This document shows, piece after piece, positions 1-11,574 of a stretch of 64,000 bases of DNA. Numbering within the stretch: position 1 is the first letter of the stretch; every line of letters begins with the position of its first letter. The DNA comes from Lycium barbarum. Lineage: Eukaryota; Streptophyta; Magnoliopsida; Solanales; Solanaceae. A program made the position numbers and the translations under genes. The notes beneath the pieces are model-generated. The model saw only the letters and a program-made list of their open reading frames with translations, had not been told where the DNA came from and ran no database searches. The stretch is from assembly GCF_019175385.1 (NCBI RefSeq), contig NC_083341.1, forward strand, positions 19,352,203-19,416,202, read 5' to 3'.

Positions 1-2
1 AA

Positions 3-2948
3 GGACAATGTCACACAGATGTTGATCATTATGTCGAAGTCGAAAATGAGGCAAGGGCAGTTAATGATAAAATGATAAATAGAAAGCTCAAAAGTTTGGA
101 AGATGCCATGAGGAGTTTGCGTGGACTCGGTAGTAACCAAAGCGTGAGATATGAAGAGTTATGTGCATTTCCTGAGGTAGAATTGCCACCAGGTTACAAG
201 ATTCCAAAATTTGAGAAGTTTGATGGGTCGGGAAACCCTTTCTTCCATCTGAAGGTCTATTGTGAAAAGTTGATTGGTTTGGGGAAGAACGAAGGGATAA
301 GAGTCAAACTATTTAATCAGAGTTTGAGTGAAAAAGCTTTGGCATGGTATTCCAAACAAGATACAACCAAATGGCGTACTTGGGATGACTTGGAAAATGC
401 TTTTATGGATCATTACAAGTTTCATGTTGAGATCGCTCCTGACAGAATCTCAATTACAAAGTTAAAGAAGAAGTTAACCGAATCATTCCGAGAATATGCT
501 ATACGGTGGAGGGAAGAAGCATCTAGGGTGCACCCGCCCATGGAGGAAATAGAAATGGTTACTTTCTTCATTCAGGCACTAGAACCAGAGTACTATGAAC
601 GTTTGGTGACAATGGGCGGAAAAACTTTTGCGGAAGTGATCAAAGCTGGGGACATGATCGAAGATGGCATTAAGACAGGGAGAATAACAAGTCTAGCAGC
701 ATTGCAGTCTACTAGTAAGGCCATACAAACTGGTGCTCTTGGAAATGGAAAGAAAAAAGAAAAGGACTCGGCAGCGGTAATGGCTCTAGGAAGCACCTCA
801 TACCACCACCAACAACCTCCGCGATACAAGTCTAACGCTCTCCACTCACAATATTTCCAATATTCGTCACATCCATACAACCAAGCTTTGTCATCTTACC
901 CGCCTCAATCACCACAAATTTCCTACCCCGTCTACAACACACAGCCAACATACCGAGCTCCACGACCACCAACATACCCAGCTCCACCATCACAATCTCA
1001 TCATCCAAACAATGCATCCGTACCTCGCCCAAATAGACCTTTCCACAATTTTACACCATTGGGAGAGCCATTGAGCGTTGTTTTTGAAAGACTGCAAGCT
1101 TCAGGCTTAATATATCCTGTGGAAGGAAGAATTCCAGATCCATTACCTAGAAGTTTTGATCCCACTAAAATGTGTGCATATCATGCGGGGGTAAAAGGCC
1201 ATTCCACTGATCGTTGTTACGCATTGAAACACAAGTTTGAAGATCTTATTGAAGCAAAACAGATCATGGTTAAACAACCGGCACCAAATGTGGTTAACAA
1301 TCCACTCCCGATCCATGATGGGGCCACGATAAATATGATTGGAATAGATGAAAATGATGACGATCCAGCCAAATTCATAGTGCCTGTGGATAGCGTGGAA
1401 GATCATGGTCTTGTAGCCGTTGCTTCTCCGGCTATAGTGATAAGGGGTTTTGTGCCTGTCGAGATATTAGGAGCTTCATCAACACCTGTGGAGGTAGTTC
1501 AAGCGCCAAATCAGTTACCAGTACTCGATACCAAAGCGGTACCATGGAATTATCAACAAGCCGTGATGAAGTGTCGAGGAAAGGAAACGATCACTGACAA
1601 GACTAAGACGTCAGGAATGACAAGGTCCGGAAGGTGCTATACCCCTGAAGAGCTAGCTAGATTGAGGCAAACTAAAGAAAGCAATGTGCCTCCCAAAAGG
1701 GTCATGACAGAAGCCGAGGCAGAAGAATTTTTTAGGAAGATTAAGGCCAGTGAGTACTCAGCTGTGGATCAGTTGAAAAAGACCAATGCCCAGATTCCTA
1801 TGCTTTCTTTGCTTTTAAGTTCAGATGTACACAGAAATGCACTCTTGAAGATTTTGAATGAAGCATATGTTCCAAGCGAAACAACTAGTGAGACGTTAGC
1901 TGGGATAGTTGGGCGCGTGCTTGACAGTCATCGAATCAGCTTCGATAATGAAGAACTGCCACCAGAGGGATGTAGTCACAACAAATCACTCCATATAACT
2001 GTCAAGTGTCATAACATGTTTGTGTCTAAAGTGTTGATTGATGGGGGTTCTGGACTTAACATTTGTCCACTAACAAGTCTGAAAAAGATCAAATATAATA
2101 TTAGCGAGCTTAAGACAAGTGATATGAATATTAGAGCATTTGATGGGGCTCAAAGACGTCCTATTGGAGAAATAGAGTTGAATGTGCTGATTGGACCTGT
2201 TGAGTTCATTATGGATTTTCAAGTACTTGATATCTCCACGACATACAACATGTTGTTAGGAAGACCGTGGATCCATATGTCTGGAGCTGTGCCATCTACT
2301 TTGCACCAGACTGACAAATTTGAGTGGGATCAACAACAAATATGCATACATGGAGAATGTGACACGTCTATCTATCGAGAGCAATCTATTCCATTCATCG
2401 AGGCAACGGGAGGGTTCGATGGAACAACTTACCATGCTTGGGAGGTTGTGAATGTTACTAGAGTGGGTGAAGTGTGTCAAACTCAAGAATCAAAAAGGTC
2501 ATGCGCCGCAATCATGGTTGCAAAGGAAATGCTAAAAAATGGGTACCAACCTGGACTTGGGTTAGGGAAGACATTAAATGGGCGAGTTGAGCCTGTAGTT
2601 CTCCCTGCACAACAGTTCACATTTGGTTTGGGATATGAACCAACTGAGGAAGAAGCAAAGAAAGCACGAAAGAATAAAGGAAAGGATATTTTCTTGCCAA
2701 AACCCATTCCTACCATTGATCAAACTTTCTCAAAACCTGCCATCTCCAAAACTTCAGATCTGACTGTTGAAGTTGCCTATGATGATATTGTGGAAGGGAT
2801 CAAGAACTTGTTCGTGAAAGATGAAGATGATCATGCTGTGGTAATCGAAGACATTGCTGCAACATCGACCTTATGGGCTGCCGATCCGGGACCTGAGTTG
2901 AAGAATTGGATTTGCATCTCAGCCCCGGTTCGCCGGGAGTTTCAGTAA
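3..2948 (+). CDS. Ty3/gypsy Gag-protease polyprotein with G-patch, 5' partial
   Basis: Retrotransposon structural polyprotein. It should form the particle and cleave itself; it has no host role. The frame is open from base 3, so the true start lies left of the window; the first ATG is at 72. Numbering from that Met: a retrotransposon Gag domain spans about residues 45-190 (a PKFEKFDG start, then an ALAWYSKQ segment). A Pro/Gln/Tyr-rich linker follows to about 340. A CCHC-like motif (CAYHAGVKGHSTDRC) lies at 368-382. A retropepsin-like domain begins near 650, with DGGSG in place of the usual D-S/T-G at 657 and an LLGRPW segment later. A glycine-rich G-patch (NGYQPGLGLGKTLNG) lies near 822-836. 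The ORF has no internal stop and ends with a TAA at 2946-2948. No reverse transcriptase, RNase H or integrase follows before the LTR at 6806, so the copy is non-autonomous or internally deleted. The Tat/Ogre-like lineage is an inference from Gag, LTR size and layout. Confidence 0.85.
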   Translation, partial: GQCHTDVDHYVEVENEARAVNDKMINRKLKSLEDAMRSLRGLGSNQSVRYEELCAFPEVELPPGYKIPKFEKFDGSGNPFFHLKVYCEKLIGLGKNEGIRVKLFNQSLSEKALAWYSKQDTTKWRTWDDLENAFMDHYKFHVEIAPDRISITKLKKKLTESFREYAIRWREEASRVHPPMEEIEMVTFFIQALEPEYYERLVTMGGKTFAEVIKAGDMIEDGIKTGRITSLAALQSTSKAIQTGALGNGKKKEKDSAAVMALGSTSYHHQQPPRYKSNALHSQYFQYSSHPYNQALSSYPPQSPQISYPVYNTQPTYRAPRPPTYPAPPSQSHHPNNASVPRPNRPFHNFTPLGEPLSVVFERLQASGLIYPVEGRIPDPLPRSFDPTKMCAYHAGVKGHSTDRCYALKHKFEDLIEAKQIMVKQPAPNVVNNPLPIHDGATINMIGIDENDDDPAKFIVPVDSVEDHGLVAVASPAIVIRGFVPVEILGASSTPVEVVQAPNQLPVLDTKAVPWNYQQAVMKCRGKETITDKTKTSGMTRSGRCYTPEELARLRQTKESNVPPKRVMTEAEAEEFFRKIKASEYSAVDQLKKTNAQIPMLSLLLSSDVHRNALLKILNEAYVPSETTSETLAGIVGRVLDSHRISFDNEELPPEGCSHNKSLHITVKCHNMFVSKVLIDGGSGLNICPLTSLKKIKYNISELKTSDMNIRAFDGAQRRPIGEIELNVLIGPVEFIMDFQVLDISTTYNMLLGRPWIHMSGAVPSTLHQTDKFEWDQQQICIHGECDTSIYREQSIPFIEATGGFDGTTYHAWEVVNVTRVGEVCQTQESKRSCAAIMVAKEMLKNGYQPGLGLGKTLNGRVEPVVLPAQQFTFGLGYEPTEEEAKKARKNKGKDIFLPKPIPTIDQTFSKPAISKTSDLTVEVAYDDIVEGIKNLFVKDEDDHAVVIEDIAATSTLWAADPGPELKNWICISAPVRREFQ

Positions 2949-3067
2949 TTTAAGTATAAATTTCCTTTTGTAATGGGGCGGAGGCATAAGCTAGAACCTT
3001 TATTTTTTGTCATGTCGCCTCTATGTTTTGTTACGGTCTTTCTAAATTAAGACTTTGTCAGTTGTTG

Positions 3068-3545
3068 TAATGAACTACGTTTGGCCTGACTTCCTTTTGG
3101 ATACGTAGGCAGCCCATATCGGGTTCGGCCACTCTTTTCAAAATATTTCGGTGTCTTTGTTTTGTGGGTAATGAACTACGTTTGGCCTGACTTCCTTTTG
3201 GATACGTAGGCAGCCCATATCGGGTTCGGCCACTCTTTTCAAAATATTTCGGTGTCTTTGTTTTGTGGGTAATGAACTACATTTGGCCTGAATTCCTTTT
3301 GGATACGTAGGCAGCCCACATCGGGTTCGGTCGCTCTTTTCAAAATATTGCTATGTCTTTGTTTTGTGGGTTGGAACTACGTGTGGCCTGATTTCCTTTT
3401 GGATACGTAGGCAACCCACATCGGGTTCGACCCTCCTTTTAAATAAAAAAAAAACCTCAAAAGTTTTTATTTTAATCACGAACTACGTCTGGCCTGATTC
3501 CTTTGGGATACGTAGGCAACCCGAGACGGGCTCGGCCCTTCTATT
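3068..3545 (+). repeat. 101-bp tandem repeat, about 5 units
   Basis: Units start near 3068, 3169, 3270, 3371 and 3476. Each contains GAACTACGT...GGCCTGA, a GGATACGTAGGCA core and a CGGGTTCGG segment. The first two units are essentially identical, and later ones drift, as in an array growing from one end. A diverged related unit occurs at 6630-6710 and 14581-14660 just before the LTR. It lies in the 3' noncoding part of the gag-pro element. Large Ogre-type elements commonly carry such subrepeats between coding region and 3' LTR. Confidence 0.85.
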
Positions 3546-4639
3546 TTAAAATTTTCAAAGTCTTTGGTTTGTCCAACCATTTTAGTCCCTATGAGATACA
3601 AATGGATTTTTATATAAGATTTTGGTCTTCCCACTGTTTAAATTCATGTGTCCTAGTATCTTGAAACTGGGACAAATTTTTTAAATCGGTCAAATCGCTT
3701 CCAAAAACTTTCATTATAAGTTCTCACTTTTCAATTGTTTAGAACCAAGCGCCTCCACGACTGGAAACTGCGACAATTGTTTTAGAAGTAGCACAAAAGT
3801 GGTCTTAAATGTTCAACAATTTTAAATAAAGTTCGTCCATGTCTTTCTAAAATGTTGATAAGTTTGAATTCGAGTCTTCATAATCATTTTTATCTATTAG
3901 AGCCACTAAGTATCCTCTTTTGAAGTCATCCAAATCTCATTACTCTTATTTTCAAATACATTTTTTATTACTTATAACTGAAACTCCTTGGCAAAACAAA
4001 ATATCTGGTGGGGCCTCGAAGAACGTGGACGCGATTGAGACAAGAATCAATTCAAGGACCAAGTTCCCCAACAAGCACAAGTCAACCAATTTTCTTTAAA
4101 CTCACAACTTTTCTTTGATGAGACGGGTTTCAATTAACATAGATGTGGTGCATATTTGACTCTTCTTCAAATTTTAGTTATGGGCGTGAACAAAGAGTTA
4201 GCCTTCTGCAAAAGGAAAATATTCTTCAATGTGGATGTAAATTTAGCTTGCGCTAAACGGTGGATGTTGTTCCATTCTTCATGAAATTTTGATCGCAACA
4301 GCGGACATGAATTTATCTTCTCAACCAAGGGTTGTAGGCGTAATTCTTTCAAACCCAGCTATTTACATATTCTTACCACTAACAGTTGTTTTAGCTCGTG
4401 GCATTTCTCGATGGATCAAGGACGCATAATCGTGGATTTAACCTTCTTCGAAGTGGATACGAACATGGTCACCTGATTATCGGTTTAAATTCCTTAACTT
4501 TATCATCACTTCATACATATTTATTTATTTCAAGTCGCTAACAAGTTTTTTTTTAGAATGTGGTATTTAATGAGATGACAGGATCTAAATCTTGCATCAT
4601 ATGTTAAATCGTGGGGACAATTGTAGATTTAACTTACGT
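3546..4639. other. Noncoding interior of the gag-pro retrotransposon
   Basis: AT-rich stretch of about 1.1 kb between the two tandem-repeat blocks. No frame encodes a recognisable domain, and no reverse transcriptase or integrase motif was seen on either strand. It is probably untranslated internal sequence of the element. Confidence 0.6.
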
Positions 4640-6130
4640 CACAACAGGATGTGAATTTGGATGTGGAATTATATCTCTTCACGAATAGTTTTGTGGATGT
4701 GGACAGAAACGTGGATATACATTTCTACATTACAAATTGTGAGAGCGGACATGGATTTATATCTCAATTATAAACATTATGGATATTGTGGACGTCGAAG
4801 TGGAATTATCTTTTTACATTATAAATGTTGTGGACGTGGACGTGGACGTGGATTTATCTTTCTCGCATTATACAATTTGTGAAAGTGGACGTGGATTTAA
4901 ATTTCCATGCTATGAATCTTGTGGACATGGACATGAAGTTCTACATTATAAAATTTTTAGAAGTGGATGTGGATTTATATTTTTTACCGTGGATGTGGAC
5001 GTGGAAGTGGATTTATATTTTTACATTATAAAACTTGTGGAAGTGGACGTGGATTTATTTTCTGCATTGTGGATATTGTGGACGTGGAAGTGGATTTATC
5101 TTTTACATTATCAACATTGTGGAAGTGGACGTGGACGTGGATTTATCTTTCTTGCATAATAAATTTTGCGAAAGTAGACGTGGATTTATCATTTTTCACA
5201 CGAATGACTTCGTGGATGTGGACGTGGATGTAGATTTATATTTTTACATTATAAAATTTATGGAAGTGGACGTGGATTTATTTTTCTGCAATGTGGATAT
5301 TGTGGACGTGGAAGTGGATCTATCTTTTTACATTATAAACATTGTGGACATGGACGTGGACGTGGAGGTGGATTTATCTTTCTTGCATTACAAAATTTGT
5401 GAAAGTGGATGTGGATTTATATTTTTGTACCGTGGAAGTGGATGTGGATTTATATTTTTGTACCGTGGAAGTGGATGTGGATTTATATTTTTGTACCACG
5501 AAAGTGGACGTGGATTTATATTTTGTACCACGAAAGTGGACGTGGATTTACATTTTGTACCGTGGATGTGGATGTGGATTTATATTTTTTGTACAGTGGA
5601 AGTGGATGTGGATTTATATTTTTTGTACCACGAAAGTGGACGTGGATTTATATTTTTGTACCACGAAAGTGGACATGAATTTACATTTTGTACCGTGGAA
5701 GTGGAAGTGGACGTGGATTTATATTTTTGTACCGTGGAAGTGGATGTGGATTTATATTTTTTGTACAGTGGAAGTGGATGTGGATTTATATTTTTGTATA
5801 GTGGAAGTGGATGTGGATTTATATTTTTGTACAGTGGAAGTGGATGTGGATTTATATTTTTTGTACAGTGGAAGTGGATGTGGATTTATATTTTTGTACA
5901 GTGGAAGTGGATGTGGATTTATATTTTGTACAGTGGAAGTGGATGTGGATTTATATTTTTGTACAATGGAAGTGGATGTGGATTTGTAGTTTTGCACAGT
6001 GGAAGTGGACGTGGATTTATATTTTGTACCGTGGAGGTGGATGTGGATTTATATTTTTTACACCGCGGAAGTGGATGTGGATTTATATTTTTGTACAGTA
6101 GAAATAGATGTGGATTTATATTTTAGATTT
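4640..6130 (+). repeat. 33-bp minisatellite (GTGGAAGTGGATGTGG-type)
   Basis: About 1.5 kb of tandem units. The best-preserved part is 5400-6110, where the unit is 33 bp: GTGGAAGTGGATGTGG followed by ATTTATATTTTTGTACC, with a T-run varying from four to six. The left part (4640-5400) is more degenerate, with longer composite units containing GTGGACGTGGA. Because 33 is a multiple of three and the unit lacks stops in several frames, long repetitive ORFs appear in all plus frames and in one minus frame. I regard these as by-products, not genes. It sits between gag-pro and the 3' LTR. Confidence 0.9.
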
Positions 6131-6805
6131 CCTTAAAATAAACGTGGATGTGGATATAGATTTCGTTAAAGTGGATATCAATGTCGACTTAATTCTTCTT
6201 CAAGTGGAAGCCATAAATTTAATCTCCAAAGTATGTTGCGGATTCAACTTTCAAACAGGGGTTACAAGTGTAAACTTCTCCAACCCTGTCTTATTTACAC
6301 ATATATTTCTTTATTGCTAACAATTGTTTTTAGCTTGTGGCTTTTGACAATATTAAAGTTGGCGTCACACATCAACTCGTGGAACTATTTCTTCGACAGC
6401 GAACTGGGGCAATTTGTTGGAAGGATAATCAGACTTCTCGACAAGGGTCAAGGATCTACCTCGAACACTCATCTCCAACCCCAAATATTCCGTCTGCAAT
6501 CCAGCATATCCAATTTTCAAAATTTTCGAGTTTCTACCATAAGACCCAGTGTCATCATAATTCGACACTGGGACAATATTTTGCAAAGATTCGTGCCAAT
6601 CGGGGTACATTATTTATAGGAGTCGTAGTAATCTAGAACGACACACGACCTGATTCTCATGTAGCCCGAGATATGTAGGCAACTCGGAGACAGGAGTTCG
6701 GCCATAATCCTCTCAAATTTCCTTTAGCCGGGATAAAATAGGCTATTGAGTCAACGTCTTTGCCCGAAAATTCTTTTCATCATTACCGGGCAAAGAGGGA
6801 CAAGC
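6131..6805 (+). mobile_element. 3' end of retrotransposon interior, with polypurine region
   Basis: The last noncoding segment of the element before its 3' LTR. It ends in a purine-rich run (GGGCAAAGAGGGA, about 6788-6800), a plausible polypurine tract for plus-strand priming, 5 bases before the LTR. The part from 6229 on is repeated almost perfectly at 14180-14756. The small open frames here and in that copy are conserved only because the DNA is duplicated. Confidence 0.7.
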
Positions 6806-6961
6806 CGTTGACACCCAATTTTGTCCCGCCTCTCCTCCGAAATACCTATTTGCGCTTCTAATATTTTTTGGCAAATTAAAAAAAAAATATATTTATATTT
6901 TACTATAATTATTAGCTTCTTATCAATACCCGCGTTTCATTATTCTATTACAGTTACTAGC

Positions 6962-7016
<55 letters not shown>

Positions 7017-10000
7017 TAGTATTATTATTATGCTACCAGTATTACTATAATTCACGTTTTCATCATTTCAGCATATTTTTACCAGCTTACGCACACACAT
7101 CACATTTATCTTCGCATAATTAAATAATAGTGTTTATTTACTGTGAATTTTCGAAATATTATTTCACGGCTATTACAACGCCATTTTTATTATTTGAGCA
7201 TTAATAATTGCATATTTTATATTAAGTAATATTTTAACACACGTTAGTATAGAGTTATTTAAATAGGTCTTTTATTTAAATGTAGTAGTCCAATCAACTC
7301 ATACTATTTTTGGACCAATTCATAAAATCAGCCCATAAGAAAATTGACCGAGTCCAGCCCAAATGGGCGCGACCCGACCCAAGTTCTTTTCAGTTAAGGG
7401 GTAATACCCCTTTAATGTTTCATTTTCATACCAAACCCACCGCTATACTCTCTCCCCTTTACCCCTAAACCCTAAGCCGCCGTCCCATCCCTTCTCTCTC
7501 TCTTTCCCTCTTCTCCTTCATCGTCTTTCTCTCCCCCACGTTACCTCTGCCACATCCACCTTCTCTTGTCCCCCCACGCTTCTGCCACCCCCATTTCACC
7601 CTGTTCCCCACGCTCCTCCTTCCCTCTTCCTTCAAACAAAGACAAAATCTATAAAGAGAGGGGAGATATTCGAAATGAAGGGGGGACTAAAAATCAGATC
7701 AAAAACCCGAAATAAAAAAAGATCTTGAACGCAGAAATCCCCTAGAAACTGAGGCTTTCGAATCGCAAAGAAAATCCCCTAGAAATAGAGGTTCGAATTC
7801 GGAGAAATCGCAGAAATTCCCCATAGCCAATATTAGTTTCTTTTAGCAGTATTGTTTGATATCGAGTCGAAATCCACACCCTGTTTTGTTCTGTTTTGCC
7901 TTTGGCATCCGTTCAGATTCGAAGGGTATACAAATTCGGGTTTTTCTTAGTGTTTCGAAGTAGATTTGAAGTGTTCGAGGTTAGATCGAAACCTCCGCCT
8001 CACTTCGCTGCACCCGAAGAAGGTAATTTCTCCTCCTTTAAGCCATTTTTCTTACAGTCGGGTCTATATGTATGTCTACTTTGTTTGGTGTTTTAGATGA
8101 GCTCGTTTTAGTTTGTTTGTGTGCTGATTTTATTTCCTGTTTGTTATGTGTTTGTTAATATTTGTGATTGATTGTTAAAATTAATGGTTAGTTTAGCATT
8201 GTTAGCAGCTTTAGCATTATAAGTATGTTCCGTTTAGTTTAATATAGTGTCGTTTGCTTATATGTTAGTTTAGCTGCTATTGCATTATTACTTTAATGTA
8301 GTCCAGTTTTCAGTTTGGTGTTAGTTTTTGTCGTTGTGATTAGTGTTAAGGATGTTGTTAGTTCTTATGTGAGTTTGGATATCACTAAACCATGTGTTTA
8401 TGGATGCTGTCTAGTACCCTATTTGAATGGTGTTCATGTTTAATCCATCTTAGTCATGTATTCTCATGTAATCAGGCCGTGCTTAAATCGATAATTTCCT
8501 CACATGCCTACTAGTTTTGAGCCTAAGTTTTCCTGTACATTTAACTGTTGTCGTTTTTTATACTACATGTTTGTTAGTATGTTTATTAGTTGATAGTTTG
8601 TAAACTCTGTTTGGTACAGTAGCACGCTTAAAGATCAATTTGCTATGTGGTTCACTCTTGACTGGCCCTCCCTTGAAGATCCATGGGAGGTCTTAAAGCC
8701 CGACAAAATGTTAAAGGGACTCATTTTCTAATTATGTGGTGTCTTTGCATGCAAATGAATTCGAAGAAGTGTCGAAGCTTTTGCATGACTGTCTGAGTTT
8801 GTATTCATTTAGTTTGACATAGAAACTGTTCTGAGTTTGTTTGGACTGAATGATGAGTCTTGATCCCTTAATAGACATTCCTTATTTGTTTTCTTATGCT
8901 AATTTGAAGATATATCTAGATGAAAGCTTAATCTTAAAATGATCCTAACTTGCCAAGGATGTGCTAGTGAATTTGTTTGAAATATGTGCTGGTCTGTAAT
9001 ACATTAGTATTGGTCATAGTTGTTTAGTTTACATAGGTGTTTGTTTGAGCAGGTCTTGTATGCCATTTTGGCTATTTATGCACATCTACACATCTTTCCT
9101 TTTTCCCTCAAGTCTTGAAAGCATATCTCCAGTTTCAATCCCTTTAAATTGATTACCGATCTTGAGTTTACATGAAAGTTTAGACTAGAGGATTTGTTAA
9201 TCATGTTTGTGTGCACTAGCCTTTTTATGATTGGTTGTCTTGTCTCGGTTATATGATGATTTAGCCATGTGTAGTTTGTGTCTGCAACTATTCTTATTAT
9301 ACCATATAAGATCGATTTATTTAGTCATATTCCAGGTTAGCCTACAGCCTGCCTAAGTAGATCTTCACATGCTTAATTTCCTGCTAACATAGTAGTTTAA
9401 ATCTATTGTTGTTCTGTATGATTGGTTATAGATCGTGCTATTAAATTTATGGTTTCATGCATTCAAGTATTATGACCTGGGCTCGTATTTGGTGTTTTCA
9501 ATTGCTTAAGTCTTTTGTAGTTTAGCATAACCCTTTGGAAATTCATTGGTACTTGCTTGTGCTCACTTTTAATTGGTTTCAGTCATCTATAATTTGTTAA
9601 AATGAACTTAGTATGATTTAACATATTACTAGTACAGTTAGTAGATCTTGTTTGATATAGGAGTTTCTTGGGACTTCTATGTTGGTTCTGTTAGTTGGAT
9701 CATGATTCTATATCGACTCGTAATTTATGAAAACATGATTAGTTTAGACTTCAATGACGTAGAGGATTCTGCTTAAGTCCAGTCCAGTTGGCATATGTCA
9801 TTCTAAGTTGGCTTCTTGTGGTTAAATTCGTGTGATGAATCACCTGCAATGTTGTAGCATACTTGATCAAGACCTCCTGCCTAATACCTAGGACTGTAGC
9901 TGTTTTACTGGTATCATGTTGCACCCTCCCATGCTTACTGTATTTTTGAGGTTGGACATGTTATACTCTAAAGGACTAGTGGCTGCTTTTGGGGGGGATA

Positions 10001-10221
10001 AGCAATCGATGGCTATATTTGCCCTTTGAAAAATGGATACTAGGATTGTTGTAGTTCTGAGTCAGGTTATTATAGTACTCTCGGGCTGTCCCCTTGTTTT
10101 TGCTGTTATCCAGCAGTTGCTTCTGGACTTAATTCATGATGTTCTTTTAAACTGAATATATTCTTTCATGATATGATCCTTGTTTGTTATTCTCTTACTG
10201 TCATTTTGTTTAAGAGATTTA
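6806..10221 (+). mobile_element. Ogre-like 3' LTR, truncated (copy 1)
   Basis: Begins CGTTGACACCCAATTTTGTC and matches 14757-18164 almost base for base through a TTA microsatellite, a CT-rich leader and a long T-rich tail. The match stops abruptly after TAAGAGATTTA at 10221. There the sequence switches to the interior of a different, minus-strand retrotransposon. The full LTR (copy 3) is about 5.49 kb, so about 2.1 kb of the 3' side is missing. Gene-like ORFs of 66 aa inside it recur in every LTR copy and have no recognisable domain. Confidence 0.85.
6962..7016 (+). repeat. (TTA)n microsatellite in LTR copy 1
   Basis: Uninterrupted ATT/TTA repeat of about 55 bp. The same site holds about 37 bp at 11538-11574 and about 46 bp at 14914-14959 in the other LTR copies, so its length has changed since those copies separated. 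Confidence 0.95.
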
Positions 10222-10363
10222 GGGTAAGAAAGAAAGGTCAATGGTTCCTAAATGCCCCGCAGCCTCTTGTTTATAATGTTGGCGCGCTTCACACCCATAA
10301 ACAAGACTTCACTGGACACGACTTTGCAGACAACCCCTAGGACGAACTGCTCTGATACCAATT
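10222..10363 (-). mobile_element. Start of interior of a minus-strand LTR retrotransposon
   Basis: About 140 bases downstream (on the minus strand) of the family A LTR. It contains the primer-binding site at 10348-10360 and then non-repetitive leader sequence, and is cut off at 10221/10222 by the junction with the truncated Ogre-like LTR. No coding part of this element remains on this side. Confidence 0.75.
10348..10360 (-). other. Primer-binding site (initiator-Met tRNA type)
   Basis: On the minus strand the bases read TGGTATCAGAGCA, three bases after the LTR end at 10364. This is the standard plant initiator-tRNA-Met primer site used by many Ty1/copia and Ty3/gypsy elements, so it fixes the orientation of the LTR at 10364-21811 as minus. 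Confidence 0.85.
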
Positions 10364-10959
10364 TGTCATTCCCCAATCCTGACAGGGCATGATGGGCACC
10401 CGACCCTTTACTTAGAGCCGAGCGAACCCGCTGGTTCTCGTTATATTCATGATCTCACTAGACTCTTAAATCACGAAATGAAATGCATAATGAAAGCCTT
10501 TAAAAAACATACTTTTCGTCTTTCTCAAATCAACTAAAATCTGTAATCATATGAAATTTGTAACATAATGCATAATGACACATCGACTTGCAGAGTCGCT
10601 TGCGAGGCTGACATGCTATATACGTGACTCTGTCTGCAAAATCTCGAACATAAATCAATATACCACAACATAGATACTCTGACTCGGCAACGCTCCGAAA
10701 GGAAATGGAACTCGCCAATCCAGCTGGAACATCTTATAGCAATATCCTCTACTCATCTGTATACACCTGCGTGGCATGAAACACAGCGTCCACAAGAAGG
10801 GACGTCAGTACGAATAACGTACTGAGTATGTAAGGCATGAATAACAACATAATATAGAAATGAAAGGTAACATGGAATAAGAGAGATAACCTGTACATCG
10901 GAATGCCGCATAAGGCGGATGTCATGCATGCTTAGCCTTTTAAAAAAACATTTCTATAC

Positions 10960-11090
10960 ATATACATAGTACCATGCCCAACCATTAAGGCTCGGTGTCA
11001 TATATATAATATCATGCCCGACCATTAAGGTTCGGTGTCATATATTTAGTATCATGCCCGACCATTAAGGCTCGGTGTTAACATCATTAG
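10960..11090 (-). repeat. Short tandem repeat inside family A LTR
   Basis: Three units of about 55-60 bp, each with an ATGCCCGACCATTAAGG core followed by CTCGGTGT. The equivalent place in the other family A LTR (48310-48470) also carries a three-unit array of related GGCCGGGCATGTCACC units, so tandem duplication at this spot is a family property. Confidence 0.75.
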
Positions 11091-11380
11091 CCAGCGTCCG
11101 AGCCTCCCGCGTCCGGGGCAATATCATAACATGCCCACTGTAGTGGTGTGCACATCTACGTGCCATGCCCGGCCGACTATAGCGCGGCGCGGTATGAGAA
11201 AATACATACATATATATATAAAGCATGCATGAGAGCCAAAAAAGAGCTATAAATACACTGGAGTGACGTAAGGTCGGTAACCTCCGATTATATTATGGAA
11301 TAATCATCATCGCTTTATCTCACCTTGAAGGACCAATTATTATAAGGTGAGACTATCAATGAGGAATAGCATCAAGAGAA

Positions 11381-11537
11381 TGTTGACACCCAATTTTGTC
11401 CCGCCTCTCCTCCGAAATACCTATTTGCGCTTCTAATATTTTTTGGCAAATTAAGAAAAAATAAATATTTATATTTTACTATAATTATTAGCTTCTTATC
11501 AATACCCGCGTTTCATTATTCTATTACAGTTACTAGC

Positions 11538-11574
<37 letters not shown>

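Noticed and set aside
4661..6126. Several long overlapping ORFs, the longest 363 aa, with repeated VDVDLYF-like protein
   Set aside because: They are translations of the 33-bp minisatellite in different frames; no domain, no start context, and opposite-frame ORFs are equally long.
4640..6130. CRISPR-like array
   Set aside because: Direct tandem repeats without unique spacers, in a plant genome; it is a minisatellite.
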